Source of the DNA: Anoxynatronum sp033549305
GTDB lineage: Bacteria > Bacillota > Clostridia > Peptostreptococcales > Tindalliaceae
Length of the DNA: 14,064 nucleotides
Reading direction: 5' to 3'
Assembly (NCBI GenBank): GCA_033549305.1
Contig: JAWSUV010000063.1
Location: 1-14,064, forward strand
The translations under genes and the position numbers were made by a program. Under the pieces are notes generated by a model that worked only from the letters and a program-made list of their open reading frames with translations, did not search any database and had not been told where the DNA came from. Below, piece after piece: positions 13,227 to 14,064 of this stretch; position 1 is the stretch's first letter, and every line of letters starts with the position of its first letter.

Positions 13227-14064
13227 GTCATGATCTTTTCTGCCGCCGGCTGCTCCGCTGCTGTGCCTGAAGCAAGCTGACGCAGTTTTTCCAGTGTCCG
13301 ACCGTCACGTATGGCCCGCTGGGCTTTTTCAACACCGTCTTTCAGAGAAGCGGCTCTTCCCGCCACATAGATGACTGCGCCGGCATTGAGGGCGATCAGG
13401 TCCTGGGCAGCGGGCCGTTCCCCCCGGAAAGCTTCCAGGATGATCCGGGCGTTATGGCCGGCATCGCCCCCGGCAATGTCAGCTGCCTGGCTCCGCTTCA
13501 GTCCCGTATCTTCCGGGCTCAGGGTGTATCCGAGGATGGTTCCGTTTTTCAGTTCACAGATGTGGCTGATACCTGTAGTGGTAAGTTCGTCAGTGCCGTC
13601 CTCCCCGCAAACCACCAGGGCCCGGTGCAGGCCCAGGGCCCGGAGAGCCTCTGCCATGGGTTGCAGTAATTTTTTGGAGAAGACCCCCACTACCTGGCGG
13701 TCCGGTGCCCCGGGATTTGCCAGGGGGCCCAGCACATTGAAGATGGTGCGAAATCCGAGCTCTTTCCGGACAGGGGCGGCGTGCTTCATGCTCTGGTGAT
13801 AGTCCGGCGCAAAAAGGAAAGCCATCCCCAGCCGGTTTAAAGCCCGGGCGGCGTCCTCGGGCTGCTGGTGAATATTGATACCCAAAGCTTCCAGCACGTC
13901 GGCACTGCCGCAGCGGCTGGAAACGGAACGGTTGCCGTGTTTCAGAATCCGGACGCCGGCAGCGGCGGCAGTAATGGCGGCCGCGGTGGACACGTTGAAG
14001 GTGGTGCCTCCGTCGCCGCCGGTGCCACAGGTGTCGACACAGCTGCCGCAGGAAGCGGGCAGAC
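13220..14064 (-). CDS. trpD: Anthranilate phosphoribosyltransferase (TrpD), partial at the 5' end
   Basis: Transfers the phosphoribosyl group of PRPP to anthranilate. The reading frame is open to the right edge; 280 residues are present out of about 340, so roughly 60 N-terminal residues are missing. The PRPP loop CGTGGDGGTTFNVST is just inside the edge. HGNRSVSSRCGSADVLEALG and KELGFRTIFNVLGPLANPG are family signatures. An apparent start at 13993 is an internal GTG in the FNVST motif and is not the real start. Upstream genes trpE and trpG are expected outside the window; the operon promoter or leader is not in view. Confidence 0.96.
   Translation of the reverse strand, partial: LPASCGSCVDTCGTGGDGGTTFNVSTAAAITAAAAGVRILKHGNRSVSSRCGSADVLEALGINIHQQPEDAARALNRLGMAFLFAPDYHQSMKHAAPVRKELGFRTIFNVLGPLANPGAPDRQVVGVFSKKLLQPMAEALRALGLHRALVVCGEDGTDELTTTGISHICELKNGTILGYTLSPEDTGLKRSQAADIAGGDAGHNARIILEAFRGERPAAQDLIALNAGAVIYVAGRAASLKDGVEKAQRAIRDGRTLEKLRQLASGTAAEQPAAEKIMTC

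Noticed and set aside
9677..14064. A trp-operon attenuator or T-box leader.
   Set aside because: The operon start lies beyond the right edge, so no leader can be seen in the window.

Overview
The window carries 16 protein-coding genes that I support, two of them cut by the window edges. Strong AGGAGG-type ribosome sites, TTGACA/TATAAT-type promoters, a Staphylococcus-type class I aldolase and solo B3/B4 and DsrE proteins suggest a Firmicute, perhaps an anaerobic clostridial lineage. That placement is inference; no rRNA or taxonomic marker is present.

Region 1 (1-5289, minus strand) is an ATP synthase operon that reads atpD-atpC-atpQ-atpR-atpB-atpE-atpF-atpA, with atpA running off the left edge. 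This order, the extra membrane genes atpQ and atpR, the absence of atpH between atpF and atpA, and a long AtpF with a delta-like C-terminal part are the signature of an N-ATPase, the alternative and often laterally transferred F-type rotary ATPase. The c subunit carries the full set of Na+ ligand residues and lacks the usual glycine repeat in helix 1, so a Na+-coupled enzyme with an enlarged ring is the best reading. atpG is expected just beyond the left edge.

Region 2 (5409-7745) holds a class I fructose-bisphosphate aldolase gene (minus) with its own promoter and terminator. Divergent from it is a two-gene plus-strand unit encoding a solo B3/B4-domain protein and a PEBP/YbhB-family protein. 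A cluster of TAACTG half-sites surrounds the aldolase -10 box.

Region 3 (7746-9660) is a looser stretch of small genes: a carboxymuconolactone-decarboxylase-like (AhpD-type) protein (minus) with a clear promoter and an adjoining inverted repeat, a divergent DsrE-family protein (plus), and a 45-residue predicted lipoprotein (plus). A strong bidirectional terminator closes this region against the trp operon.

Region 4 (9677-14064, minus strand) is the distal part of a tryptophan operon, trpD-trpC-trpF-trpB-trpA, tightly overlapped throughout. trpB and trpA overlap by 83 bases, which is unusual, and TrpF has an active-site loop made of a 9-base tandem repeat. trpE/trpG would lie to the right, outside the window. 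I see no defence island, CRISPR array, transposon or RNA gene. The most distinctive content is the N-ATPase and several small regulatory and overlap oddities.
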